From: Prevotella sp.
GTDB taxonomy: Bacteria > Bacteroidota > Bacteroidia > Bacteroidales > Bacteroidaceae
Length of the DNA stretch: 64,000 nt
Reading direction: 5' to 3'
Assembly (NCBI GenBank): GCA_016291595.1
Contig: JAEEXN010000004.1
Span: 23,030 to 87,029 of the forward strand
Position numbers and translations under genes: made by a program. The notes below the pieces were generated by a model, which searched no databases, was not told the DNA's origin, and was given only the letters and a program-made list of their open reading frames with translations. How positions within the stretch are numbered: position 1 is the first letter of the stretch; every line of letters begins with the position of its first letter. This document shows, one piece after another, positions 17,628-26,162 of this stretch.

Positions 17628-18992
17628 TTACACTTTTATCTTCTCGATAAGTTCTTCTACAGTCAGCAAAGTCTGTTCGCCTGTACGCATATCTTTCAGT
17701 GTAATTTTGCTTTCAGCAATCTCGTTGTCACCAGCCAAAGCAACAAAAGGAATATGGTTGACATTAGCATAGCTCATCTGTTTCTTCATCTTTACCGCAT
17801 CGGGATACAATTCTGCGCTGATACCATAATTGCGAACCTGCTGAATAATGGGCAGACAATAGGTCATCTCTCTATATCCGAAATTGATGAAAAGTAGTTT
17901 GGTACCAACAACAGCATCTTTGGGATAGATATCGAGTGCGTTAAGCACATCGAAGATACGATCTACTCCAAAAGAGATACCCACACCCGAAAGTCCAGGC
18001 ATACCAAAAATGCCCGTTAAATTATCGTAACGTCCACCTCCTGTGATACTGCCAATCTGGACATCCATTGCCTTCACCTCGAAGATTGCGCCCGTATAGT
18101 AATTGAGTCCGCGAGCTAAAGTAAGATCCAGTTGAATCTCATTTCTCAAGGCTGTCATCTTCAATGTGTCAAGAATAAAACGAATCTCCTCAATGCCATT
18201 CAAACCAACCTCGCTTGTACTAAGCACTTCAGCAATCACATTCAGTTTCTCATTATTATTACCTTCAAGTGATATGATTGGTTGAAGCTTCTTAATCTGC
18301 TCTTCGCTCAGGCCTTTCTCACGCAATTCTTCATTGACATGATCAAGTCCTATTTTATCTAGTTTGTCAATTGCTACCGTAATATCTACGATCTTGTCAG
18401 CAGCACCAATCACCTCAGCAATACCTGAGAGTATTTTGCGGTTGTTAATCTTGATTAGCACCCGGAAACCAAAACGTGTGAATACAGTGTCAATAATCTG
18501 CATTAACTCTACTTCGTTGAGCAATGAATCAGAGCCAACTATATCACCGTCAAACTGATAGAACTCGCGGTAACGGCCTTTTTGCGGACGGTCTGCACGC
18601 CAAACAGGCTGACACTGAAAGCGCTTAAAGGGTAATTGAAGTTCTTCGCGGTGCATTACCACGTAACGTGCAAAGGGAACGGTTAGGTCGTAGCGAAGAC
18701 CTTTCTCGCATAAACGTGATGCTAAGTGAAGTACATTACGTTCTGCAATCTCCTGATCAGACACCTTCGAGAGAAAGTCACCACTATTCAGTACCTTAAA
18801 CAACAATTTGTCACCTTCTTCTCCGTATTTGCCCATTAATGTCTGAAGAGTCTCCATTGCTGGAGTCTCAATCTGTTGGAATCCATAAAGGGAATACACT
18901 TCCTTGATGGTGTTGAGAATATAATTGCGCTTGGCCATCTCTATTGGAGAGAAATCACGCGTTCCTTTAGGTATACTAGGTTTCTGTGCCAT
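17628..18992 (-). CDS. hisS: Histidyl-tRNA synthetase
   Basis: 454-residue class II aminoacyl-tRNA synthetase that charges tRNA-His. Class II motif 1 region is at the N terminus (GTRDFSP), motif 2 is the long segment around [19 protein letters not shown], the histidine-specific motif [12 protein letters not shown] follows, and motif 3 is [10 protein letters not shown]. The C-terminal anticodon-binding domain is complete. It lies seven bases after purA on the same strand, in an apparent fur-purA-hisS operon. Confidence 0.96.
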   Translation of the reverse strand: MAQKPSIPKGTRDFSPIEMAKRNYILNTIKEVYSLYGFQQIETPAMETLQTLMGKYGEEGDKLLFKVLNSGDFLSKVSDQEIAERNVLHLASRLCEKGLRYDLTVPFARYVVMHREELQLPFKRFQCQPVWRADRPQKGRYREFYQFDGDIVGSDSLLNEVELMQIIDTVFTRFGFRVLIKINNRKILSGIAEVIGAADKIVDITVAIDKLDKIGLDHVNEELREKGLSEEQIKKLQPIISLEGNNNEKLNVIAEVLSTSEVGLNGIEEIRFILDTLKMTALRNEIQLDLTLARGLNYYTGAIFEVKAMDVQIGSITGGGRYDNLTGIFGMPGLSGVGISFGVDRIFDVLNALDIYPKDAVVGTKLLFINFGYREMTYCLPIIQQVRNYGISAELYPDAVKMKKQMSYANVNHIPFVALAGDNEIAESKITLKDMRTGEQTLLTVEELIEKIKV

Positions 18993-18999
18993 TTATTTA

Positions 19000-20271
19000 T
19001 TATCTAATAATTGTCTGGTCGCGGTCAGGACCGATAGAAATAATTTTAATAGGGGTCTCTAATTTTTCTTCAAGGAATGCAATATAATTTTTGAATTCTA
19101 TCGGGAATTCATCTTCACTAGTCATCTTTGTCATATCAGCGTTCCATCCGGGAAACTCTCGATACACAGGTTCAATACCTTCCTCAATGTTATAGGGGAA
19201 ATAATCAATCTGCTGCCCATTCTGCCTATAAGCAACACATGCTTTGACGGTATCAAAACCATCTAGGACATCACTCTTCATCATGATTAGCTGTGTGACA
19301 CCGTTTACCATAATTGCATACTTTAAAGCGACTAGATCAATCCAGCCACAACGTCGCTCTCGTCCAGTGACAGCACCATACTCATGTCCCAAATCGCGGA
19401 TTCTCTTTCCTGTCTCATCGAAAAGTTCAGTTGGGAAGGGACCGGCTCCTACTCGCGTACAATAAGCTTTCATGATGCCGAAAACCTCACCAATCTTATT
19501 TGGTCCAATGCCAAGTCCGGTACATGCGCCTGCACAGATTGTGTTGGAAGAAGTTACGAATGGATAGCTTCCAAAGTCTACATCAAGCATTGTTCCCTGA
19601 GCCCCTTCGCAAAGAATGCTCTTTCCGCTTCGAATTATATTGTTAACCTCATGCTCAGAGTCAACTATTTGGAACTGCTTCATATAATCAATGCCTTCCA
19701 TCCATATCTTTTCAACTTCGGTAATGTCGTAATCGGTGTAGTCAAGTGATTTTAGGATAGCCTCATGACGGGCCTTATGGGCAGCATACTTAGCTTTGAA
19801 ATTGTCGAAAATGTCGCCTACCCGGAGGCCTGTACGCGAAATCTTGTCAGTATATGTCGGACCGATACCTTTACCTGTCGTTCCAACTTTGCTCTTACCC
19901 TTGGCAGCTTCGTATGCAGCGTCTAACAGACGATGTGTAGGCATGATGAGATGAGCCTTACGCGAAATATGCAGTCTTGAGCGCAACTCATGGCCACTCT
20001 TCTCCAAGTCTTTTGCCTCTTTCATAAATAAATCTGGAGCAAGTACGACGCCATTGCCTATGATGTTAATTTTATCTCCTTGAAAAATACCAGAGGGAAT
20101 ACTGCGTAGCACATATTTCTGCCCTTCAAACTCAAGTGTATGACCGGCATTCGGTCCGCCTTGGAACCTTGCAATCACATCGTAGTTAGGGGTTAATACG
20201 TCAACTACTTTTCCTTTACCTTCATCGCCCCACTGAAGTCCCAGCAGAACGTCTACCTTACCTGTTTTCAT
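19000..20271 (-). CDS. purA: Adenylosuccinate synthetase
   Basis: 423-residue enzyme that joins IMP and aspartate with GTP hydrolysis in AMP synthesis. The start MKTGKVDVLLGLQWGDEGKGK at 20271 is chosen: it gives the usual N terminus with the GDEGKGK P-loop at residues 15-21, and leaves eight bases after fur. An in-frame upstream ATG (20337) would add 22 basic residues and overlap fur by 58 bases, so it is rejected. GGPNAGHT and the C-terminal guanine-binding region are present. Confidence 0.95.
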   Translation of the reverse strand: MKTGKVDVLLGLQWGDEGKGKVVDVLTPNYDVIARFQGGPNAGHTLEFEGQKYVLRSIPSGIFQGDKINIIGNGVVLAPDLFMKEAKDLEKSGHELRSRLHISRKAHLIMPTHRLLDAAYEAAKGKSKVGTTGKGIGPTYTDKISRTGLRVGDIFDNFKAKYAAHKARHEAILKSLDYTDYDITEVEKIWMEGIDYMKQFQIVDSEHEVNNIIRSGKSILCEGAQGTMLDVDFGSYPFVTSSNTICAGACTGLGIGPNKIGEVFGIMKAYCTRVGAGPFPTELFDETGKRIRDLGHEYGAVTGRERRCGWIDLVALKYAIMVNGVTQLIMMKSDVLDGFDTVKACVAYRQNGQQIDYFPYNIEEGIEPVYREFPGWNADMTKMTSEDEFPIEFKNYIAFLEEKLETPIKIISIGPDRDQTIIR

Positions 20272-20279
20272 GAATGATT

Positions 20280-20762
20280 CTATTTTATATGATTCTTTGT
20301 TTTTTTTCTTTTCTGTCGTGTTTGAAGAGCAAGGCATGTGCTACAAATACCGTATATGTACATGGTGAACACATCAGGATGAAAACGTTTCAGATGAGTG
20401 TTCTCAATGCCTTCCTTCACAGCAGGAGCTTTTACCTCAGAAGTTTTGCCACACATGGTGCAAATTTGATAGCACTTGCTGGAATTTGCATAGCATGCCT
20501 CAAATTTAGTCGTCTTTCCTATTCGATGTCTGACGATTAAACGAAGCTTTAAGAATAACTTAACAGTATTATATAGAGTTGCTCTGCTAACTGGGAAATT
20601 TTGTTCCTTAAGTTTTTCGTCAAGCTGATCAATACTAAATTGACCATTGAAACTATATATATTGTCAAGCACAGCATACCTTTCTGGCGTGCGGCGATAG
20701 TGATTCGATTCCAAATACGATGTGAGAATTTGCCTCACCGTTGACTTGACATTCTCCTTCAT
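20280..20762 (-). CDS. Fur-family regulator with altered metal-sensing site
   Basis: 160-residue winged-helix regulator of the Fur family. The recognition region VSRATLYNTVKLFLKLRLI is typical. The structural zinc site is kept as CTMCG and CSTC. The histidine-rich segment that precedes the first CxxC in Fur, Zur and PerR (such as HHDH) is replaced by NSSKCYQ, so the regulatory metal site may be lost or changed. A basic tail (KRKKTKNHIK) ends the protein. It is the first gene before purA and hisS. Which member of the family it resembles most cannot be decided here. Confidence 0.87.
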   Translation of the reverse strand: MKENVKSTVRQILTSYLESNHYRRTPERYAVLDNIYSFNGQFSIDQLDEKLKEQNFPVSRATLYNTVKLFLKLRLIVRHRIGKTTKFEACYANSSKCYQICTMCGKTSEVKAPAVKEGIENTHLKRFHPDVFTMYIYGICSTCLALQTRQKRKKTKNHIK

Positions 20763-20788
20763 TGCAGATTAATTCTCAATAATCCGCA

Positions 20789-20796
20789 CAAAATTA
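20789..20796 (-). promoter_or_regulatory. -7 box before the fur-purA-hisS unit
   Basis: Minus strand TAATTTTG fits TAnnTTTG, 27 bases before the start codon. No convincing -33 box. Confidence 0.45.
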
Positions 20797-20837
20797 CTAA
20801 TTTTTTCTGAGATGCCGTAATAAAGATATTAAAAAAG

Positions 20838-21449
20838 TTATAAATCCAGTTTATTCAACATACTTTCCACTATTCTCTCCTCCATGTTGCCTAACATCGC
20901 AAAGCGATGGACACAAGCATATGCGGCATGCTTGACGCCCAAATGCTCACTGCAAAGTGCTGTCGATGCTTGATCTAGAAACTCACTGATGCCTCGTTCG
21001 TCCGGTACCATTCCTTGATAGAAAAGACGTGAAAGGAGATGAAAACCACATATCAGATACAAAGGCTTATCGGAAGCTATCCATTTAAAGGCAACAACGG
21101 CTGCGCAGTCTAAATGCTGATATAGATGGAATGAGGCAATCTCAGCTATCTCCTGTGACGGGGTCTGTTCCATCCACAAGTCAATTAGTTCGAGTGACAT
21201 TTTCTCCACAGGCATAATCATTGTGGCGAGAATCTTACACTCACGTATGTTCTCTTTCCATAGTTCGATCGCCAAATCGTAATCTTTCCCATACTCCTGG
21301 GCCATTTCCTGCAAATGTCCGAGCGATGCTCCCCAGTTGATATGGTAGTCGACGCCTTTCTCACGCATTGATTGTGAGGTTACTCCATTCATCAACAACC
21401 GAAAAGACTGTTTAATCTCTTTTAATTTCTGATGCGTTTCTTCCGTCAT
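20838..21449 (-). CDS. DNA alkylation repair (AlkD-like HEAT repeat) protein
   Basis: 203-residue all-helical protein matching the AlkD/AlkC-like family: a start typical of HEAT-type helices, then HINWGASLGHLQEMAQEYGKD and LAIELWKENIRECKILATMI. AlkD itself is a DNA glycosylase for positively charged alkylated bases. Here the catalytic residues cannot be checked with confidence, and small Bacteroidetes members may do something else. It lies 27 bases after the peptidase M49 gene and is the last gene of that unit. Confidence 0.72.
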   Translation of the reverse strand: MTEETHQKLKEIKQSFRLLMNGVTSQSMREKGVDYHINWGASLGHLQEMAQEYGKDYDLAIELWKENIRECKILATMIMPVEKMSLELIDLWMEQTPSQEIAEIASFHLYQHLDCAAVVAFKWIASDKPLYLICGFHLLSRLFYQGMVPDERGISEFLDQASTALCSEHLGVKHAAYACVHRFAMLGNMEERIVESMLNKLDL

Positions 21450-21476
21450 GATGGCTTTTAATAGGTGTATACATAA

Positions 21477-23396
21477 CTAAATTAGCGCCGCATAGTCACG
21501 GCTATATCTGAGCATTTGGCTCTCATACGATTCCGTGTAATCGAGCTTTATATCAATTATTTCTCCTTTTTTATTCTTGATTGGCAGCATGACAGGGTTG
21601 ATAAAACCTTTGTAAGGAGCAAGATTCAGTTTTTTATAGCGTTGAAGTACCTCTGAATGCAATACAGGGTCAACCTTGACTGCATATCGTTCGATAAGAT
21701 TTTTTGCAGCTTCGTAGTCCCCCTCGCTCTTAATGCGCTGAATTTCAGCCAATAATCTCGCGAATAAACGACGAAGCTCGCAATAGTCTTCAATCTGTAC
21801 GTATGTTTTGCTGTTCTTTTCTACCAGTTTTATGGTTTGACCATTGTCAAGACACCATTGGGCAATGAGAGCTCGGTTGCGCATGTGAGCTTCTTCTATT
21901 TGATGTCCAGGTTTAATGCGAGTCAGTTGAGTCATCAGTCCGTTCATGATGTAAGTATAGTATTGCGACTTATATGCATCCTTGTCTGGAGTCAAGCCAA
22001 GCTCAAATAATTTCTGGTCAGCAATGTAATAAAGGGCAAACAAGTCTGCACGTGCTTCTTCAATAGTGCTTCCGTATGCTTTGAGAGCATCTGCGCTGAC
22101 ACCTGCGAGTATTCGCCCGCTACCATGTCCAAGACATTCATGCAAATCGGTATGTAAGTCATCGCATATGCAGCCATATTGCTCAATCTTTGTCAACGTC
22201 TCTTTATCTACAACAAATTCGTCGTAAAACCCATTGTTTTTGGCTGATAGATAGTATGCTTCCGTTAGATTACCGATAGTAACACTCTTACTACCGTATT
22301 TTTCACGAATCCAATCAGCATTTGGAAGGTTGATACCTATTGCTGTATATGGATATTCATCACCTCCGAGCATGGCTGCACATACTACATTGGCGGTTAC
22401 ACCTCTAACGATTGGTTTCTTAAATCGGGAGTCAACTGGAGAATGATCCTCAAACCATTGGGCATTATCGCAGATGATTTGTGTCCGTTTTGTTGCCTCG
22501 AGATCTTTATATTCTACAATCCCCTCCCATGAGCCCTTGATTCCAAGTGGATCTCCATAAACCTCAATGAAACCATTTACAAAATCAATGCGCTCATTGC
22601 AACTCTGAAGCCATTCAATTGAATAATCATCGAAAATACTTAAAATACCTGTGTTATAATACTTTATCAATAGCTCTATTGTCTTTCTTTGTTGCTCTGA
22701 TTCGGCAATGCCGGCTGCTTTTTCTAACCAATTAACAATCATTTTAATAGCAGCTCCGTATTTCCCATTAGAATGCCAAACGTCCTCTGAAATCTTACCA
22801 TTCCTTTTACAAAGAGTAGAGTTCAACCCGTATGACGGAATCTCTTCAGTTATTGTGCCACTTTTCATGGCATTGTAATAATCCTCAATCTCTTTCTGGC
22901 TCACACCATCATAGAAATTACAGGCAGAAGTCAGAATCAAATCCTCGCCGTCGGTTTTGTTTACCCTTTTGGACAGATAGGATGGATTGAATATTACGGG
23001 CATCAAGTCTTCAACGTTGGCTGTGTAGTTAATGTCATGCAATATTTTTCTCAAATAATCCTCTGTAAAGCCAGGGGCAAACTTCTCGCATCCATAGTGA
23101 TGGTAAATTCCATTGGAGAACCAAATCCGCTTCAAATAGGTCTCTAAAGCTAAAAACTGCTCATCTTTCCTATCACCCTGATATGATACAAATACAACCT
23201 CCAACATCTTTCTGATGCGGAGGTTGTATTTGCCAAACTGATCAAAAGTGATATCGCGTCCCCATAATGTTGCCTCCGACAAATAGTATATTAGTATCTT
23301 TTGCCTCAATGAGAGCGCTTCAAAATCCTTCAGACGATAGCGAAGCATTTGAATGTCTGCAAATCTATCGTCTGAATATCTAAAATCTTTTGACAT
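21477..23396 (-). CDS. Peptidase M49, dipeptidyl peptidase III-like
   Basis: 639-residue zinc peptidase expected to release dipeptides from the N terminus of peptides. The M49 zinc motif is HECLGH (419-424), an HExxGH form close to the usual HELLGH, and the second motif is EEARAD (446-451). There is no signal peptide, so it should be cytosolic, unlike many longer Bacteroides forms with a leader. It follows the AraC-type gene with a one-base gap and is followed by the AlkD-like gene, so the three genes are probably one transcript. Confidence 0.9.
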   Translation of the reverse strand: MSKDFRYSDDRFADIQMLRYRLKDFEALSLRQKILIYYLSEATLWGRDITFDQFGKYNLRIRKMLEVVFVSYQGDRKDEQFLALETYLKRIWFSNGIYHHYGCEKFAPGFTEDYLRKILHDINYTANVEDLMPVIFNPSYLSKRVNKTDGEDLILTSACNFYDGVSQKEIEDYYNAMKSGTITEEIPSYGLNSTLCKRNGKISEDVWHSNGKYGAAIKMIVNWLEKAAGIAESEQQRKTIELLIKYYNTGILSIFDDYSIEWLQSCNERIDFVNGFIEVYGDPLGIKGSWEGIVEYKDLEATKRTQIICDNAQWFEDHSPVDSRFKKPIVRGVTANVVCAAMLGGDEYPYTAIGINLPNADWIREKYGSKSVTIGNLTEAYYLSAKNNGFYDEFVVDKETLTKIEQYGCICDDLHTDLHECLGHGSGRILAGVSADALKAYGSTIEEARADLFALYYIADQKLFELGLTPDKDAYKSQYYTYIMNGLMTQLTRIKPGHQIEEAHMRNRALIAQWCLDNGQTIKLVEKNSKTYVQIEDYCELRRLFARLLAEIQRIKSEGDYEAAKNLIERYAVKVDPVLHSEVLQRYKKLNLAPYKGFINPVMLPIKNKKGEIIDIKLDYTESYESQMLRYSRDYAALI

Positions 23397-23397
23397 T

Positions 23398-23853
23398 TTA
23401 ATTATTGGTAGCTTTTTTCTTAACTTTTTTCTCTTTGTCCTGAGGTAGATGGCGTAACTTGTATTCCCTGGGTGTCATTCCGTTGAACTTATAAAAAGAA
23501 GCGTAGAATGACTGGCGGTTGGTGAATCCGACCATATCACTGATATCTTCCATATTTAGGTCAACGTATCTTCGGTCGACAAGTAAAGCCATTGCCTCCT
23601 CGATTCTAAACTTATTAACAAATGACGTGTAGTTCATGTGAAAACGAACATTTACCACTGCCGAAATGTAACGCGTGTTAGTGCCCAGATCCTCAGCTAA
23701 TTGCTTTGCTGAGTAATCTTTGTCTTTGTACTTTTTCTGAATGAGAATCACAGCTAATATTCTCTCTTTCAGTTCATCCATTAGTCTAGGGCTAATCATA
23801 CTGCGATATGCAGCTCCCTTGTCCTTCCGTTCCGTAATGTTGTACTTCGCCAT
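23398..23853 (-). CDS. Single-domain AraC-type DNA-binding protein
   Basis: 151-residue protein consisting almost only of the AraC double helix-turn-helix (about 30-135): YSAKQLAEDLGTNTRYISAVVN for the first and MEDISDMVGFTNRQSFYASFYKFNGMTPREY-type residues for the second. There is no ligand domain, and the C terminus is a lysine-rich tail. It resembles output domains of two-component or hybrid systems that stand alone in Bacteroidetes. It is the first gene of the peptidase unit and may control it. Confidence 0.87.
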   Translation of the reverse strand: MAKYNITERKDKGAAYRSMISPRLMDELKERILAVILIQKKYKDKDYSAKQLAEDLGTNTRYISAVVNVRFHMNYTSFVNKFRIEEAMALLVDRRYVDLNMEDISDMVGFTNRQSFYASFYKFNGMTPREYKLRHLPQDKEKKVKKKATNN

Positions 23854-23891
23854 ACCTAAAAAATTAATAAACAGTCTCTATTTTTAAAATG

Positions 23892-23923
23892 CAAATATAA
23901 GAAAAATATTAATACTAATCAAG
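23892..23923 (-). promoter_or_regulatory. Promoter of the AraC/peptidase M49/AlkD unit
   Basis: Minus strand: -7 box TATATTTG (23892-23899) and CTTG (23920-23923) with a 20-base spacer. Confidence 0.55.
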
Positions 23924-24014
23924 TTTTTTGTCGATTTTTTTCATTAATTCTTAATAATTTTAATGTTTTTGTTGGTTTAACTTTGAATTTGATTATTTTT
24001 ATCTGTCATAATCC

Positions 24015-24166
24015 TACTTTTGTATGAAAAATGGAATTAATTTGATTGAAGGAACTATATACTATTAGTCCCATATGGTTGCTAATTATAACGTGAGTTC
24101 GACTAATTCAAAATAAAGATAGCTGTGTGCCTATTGTTCTCTGAACATTGATACACAGCTTTTTGG
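24015..24166 (+). ncRNA. Candidate small RNA (orphan promoter and terminator)
   Basis: A -7 box TACTTTTG (24015-24022), with TTTG at 23988-23991 (a longish 23-base spacer), is followed about 100 bases on by a strong hairpin. AGCTGTGT (24121-24128) pairs with ACACAGCT (24153-24160), and the inner TGTTC pairs with GAACA (24135-24147). TTTT follows. No protein gene lies between. The transcript would be about 135 bases. It matches no RNA family I recognise. Confidence 0.4.
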
Positions 24167-24344
24167 AAATCAATTGTGTTCTACACTGTTTCCCAGCATG
24201 TTAACGGCGAAGTTGTTGAAGCATCTGTGTCTGGAGTACTCTACCTGCGAGAAGCCCCACAATCGCTCTCAAATGAAATAAAGATGCCCTTTAGGAAGCA
24301 AGAGATGCCCTCTGTGATGCTAGAGTTGCCTTTTAACATTGTTT
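24167..24344. other. Gene-free stretch before the inverted-repeat element
   Basis: No gene is supported. ATGCCCT occurs twice within 28 bases (GATGCCCTTT and GATGCCCTCT at about 24281-24315). The only open frame begins with GTG, runs through the adjoining inverted repeat and has no recognisable domain. Confidence 0.4.
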
Positions 24345-24620
24345 TGTCACATTGTCACATTGTTGCACCCATGCGTAATATTGTGTCAGCTCGCGCGGAA
24401 GGAAGGACAGGGGTAATACCAAAATTGAAATTAACATATATTAATATATTATATTAATAATTATTAATTATAGTATTATTACTATTATTATCCTTGATTC
24501 TTGTCCTTGTCCTTGTCATCATTCTTCTTAAACCTTGAGTCCCCTACTCTTCTCCTTCGTGGGGTGCGTGGAGGGACTCTCAATAAATACGCCCGGGTGC
24601 AACAATGTGACAATGTGACA
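24345..24620. repeat. 276-bp element with perfect 26-bp terminal inverted repeats
   Basis: Left end 24345-24370 begins TGTCACATTGTCACATTG and ends TTGCACCC; the right end 24595-24620 is its exact reverse complement. After two mismatches the match continues for GCGTA on the inner side. Each end contains an internal direct repeat of GTCACATT. The inside has an AT-rich tract (24435-24490), CCTTGT repeats, and a smaller inverted repeat GAGTCCC/GGGACTC. It encodes no plausible protein. It may be a MITE-like non-autonomous element or a large regulatory structure. Confidence 0.65.
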
Positions 24621-24699
24621 TTTTCTGTTTTCGATGAATGTGTGCCTCTAGAAAAAGATGAATGCTCAACGTTACTTATTATTTCCCAGCCTTCTTTTT

Positions 24700-24784
24700 C
24701 TTGATAATAAAAAAACATTACAAGTAATCTTTACCAGGAGAATTGATTATCCACACACAACCCTTGTAAATATTACTTGTAATG
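24700..24784 (-). terminator. Likely terminator of the ridA-queC unit
   Basis: CATTACAAGTAAT (24716-24728) and ATTACTTGTAATG (24772-24784) are perfect 13-bp inverted repeats with a 43-base loop. In the minus direction the stem is followed by TTTTTTT. It lies 33 bases past the queC stop codon. Confidence 0.6.
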
Positions 24785-24816
24785 GAAAATAGAACGGGAA
24801 CAGAAAGGCAGATGTG

Positions 24817-25470
24817 CTATTCCTCATACTCAGTGGTATCAACTATCCCAGCTTTCTGCAATGCCTCTTTCCGCTCCATACAGGTTCCACACTTGCCACA
24901 ATGGAGTTCATTGCCTTTATAACAACTCCATGTTTCAGCATAATCGATGCCCATATTGTGGCCACGGAGGGCTATTTGGTCTTTTGTCAAATTTGTATAT
25001 GGGCAAATCAGAGTGATACCTGGGAAAGTTCCGGTTCGGGCTGCCTCACTCATTGCACTTACGAATTCAGGACGGCAGTCAGGGTAGATGGTGTGGTCGC
25101 CGCCATGATTGGCCATCATTACATGTTTTAAGCCACGGCTCTCAGCTAGTCCTATTGCCACAGACAACATGATTCCATTACGGAAAGGAACCACTGTGGA
25201 CTTCATGTTGCCATCTGCGTAATTGCCCTCGGGTATAGCATCAGCACCTTTAAGCAACGAACTCTCGAAATACTGGGCCATGAATGACAAAGGAATCACA
25301 AGGTGTTCAATGCCTAATCTCTCACAATGAAGACTGGCAAACGGTATCTCTCGGGCATTGTGGTTTGAGCCGTAATCAAAAGATACGGCCAATGCGATTC
25401 GTTGCTGTTGCTCATAAAGCAAAGTGGTGGAGTCCATACCACCACTAAGTATCAAAACAGAATCTTTCAA
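24817..25470 (-). CDS. queC: 7-cyano-7-deazaguanine synthase
   Basis: 217-residue ATP- and zinc-dependent enzyme that turns carboxydeazaguanine into preQ0 in the queuosine pathway. The PP-loop SGGMDS is at residues 9-14, the substrate region GGDHTIYPDCRPEF is present, and the zinc site is formed by the C-terminal cysteines of CYKGNELHCGKCGTC. Length is normal. It lies 29 bases after ridA on the same strand. Other queuosine genes (queD, queE, queF) are not in this window. Confidence 0.95.
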   Translation of the reverse strand: MKDSVLILSGGMDSTTLLYEQQQRIALAVSFDYGSNHNAREIPFASLHCERLGIEHLVIPLSFMAQYFESSLLKGADAIPEGNYADGNMKSTVVPFRNGIMLSVAIGLAESRGLKHVMMANHGGDHTIYPDCRPEFVSAMSEAARTGTFPGITLICPYTNLTKDQIALRGHNMGIDYAETWSCYKGNELHCGKCGTCMERKEALQKAGIVDTTEYEE

Positions 25471-25499
25471 TTCTCCACTCTTTATTTAATGTTTCTGTC

Positions 25500-25874
25500 T
25501 TATTTGGCCGCAATGCATTCAATCTCTACCAATGCCCCTTTAGGCAGATCCTTCACAGCAAAGGCAGAACGAGCGGGGAAAGGAGCAGAGAACATCTCTG
25601 CATACACCTCGTTCATGGGGCCGAAGTTGGCAATATCACTTAACAAAACAGTAGTCTTTACTACATTCTTCAGGTCGAGGCCAGCCTCTTGGAGTATAGC
25701 CTGTGCGTTGAGCAACGACTGGCGGGTCTGCTCTTTAATACCTCCCTCTGGGAATGCTCCTGTTGCGGGGTCAATGGGTAACTGTCCGGAAGCATAAACG
25801 AATCCGTTTGCCTCAATAGCCTGACTGTATGGTCCGATAGCAGCAGGCGCCTTGTCTGTACTGATTGCTTTCAT
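25500..25874 (-). CDS. ridA: RidA-family enamine/imine deaminase
   Basis: 124-residue small trimeric enzyme that hydrolyses reactive enamine/imine intermediates such as 2-aminoacrylate in the cytosol. Family signatures are IGPYSQAIEANGFVYASGQLP, the C-terminal arginine motif PFPARSAFAVKDLPKGA and VEIECIA. The start MKAIST at 25874 is chosen because it gives the standard N terminus and sits 34 bases after a near-perfect promoter. The longer frame upstream would begin beyond that promoter. First gene of a unit with queC. Confidence 0.94.
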   Translation of the reverse strand: MKAISTDKAPAAIGPYSQAIEANGFVYASGQLPIDPATGAFPEGGIKEQTRQSLLNAQAILQEAGLDLKNVVKTTVLLSDIANFGPMNEVYAEMFSAPFPARSAFAVKDLPKGALVEIECIAAK

Positions 25875-25908
25875 TGCTAATATAAAGTTTAATAAATGAA
25901 TGATGGAG

Positions 25909-25940
25909 CAAAGGTACAAATAAGCATGCGAATAAACAAA
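25909..25940 (-). promoter_or_regulatory. Promoter of ridA-queC
   Basis: Minus strand: -33 TTTG (25937-25940), 20-base spacer, -7 TACCTTTG (25909-25916). Full match to the Bacteroidetes consensus. Confidence 0.75.
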
Positions 25941-26110
25941 TTTATTTGTACTTTTTCTCAGCTGATCATTCCACCTAAGCAAATTAAATGCTGTTTGAAA
26001 GAGCAGCTGATATGATTGGAAATGTAAACTTGACGTTACAAATTGACATGTGAGACGCAAATTTTTTATAAATAATTTATGATAGTTGGACGATTGTCGA
26101 TTAAAATGAC

Positions 26111-26118
26111 TAACTTTG
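26111..26118 (+). promoter_or_regulatory. -7 box of pgk
   Basis: TAACTTTG followed by CG, 44 bases before the pgk start. TTG at 26086-26088 is a weak candidate for the -33 box. Confidence 0.5.
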
Positions 26119-26162
26119 CGTCGTTATTATGAATTCTAATCACAATTAAATATTTAGGTATT

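Noticed and set aside
20272..20337. Longer N terminus for PurA
   Set aside because: It would overlap fur by 58 bases and adds 22 residues not found in the family; the start at 20271 fits.
24091..24103. TTCGA stretch resembling a tRNA T-loop
   Set aside because: No acceptor, D or anticodon stems could be folded around it.
24176..24457. Open frame of 93 codons on the plus strand
   Set aside because: It starts with GTG, runs through the inverted repeat of the 276-bp element, and shows no domain or codon pattern of a gene.
24488..24718. Overlapping open frames on both strands in the AT-rich stretch
   Set aside because: They mirror each other through repeats; the Asp/Lys run comes from CCTTGT repeats read on the minus strand.
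25875..26060. Longer N terminus for RidA
   Set aside because: The added stretch contains the promoter and does not resemble RidA.
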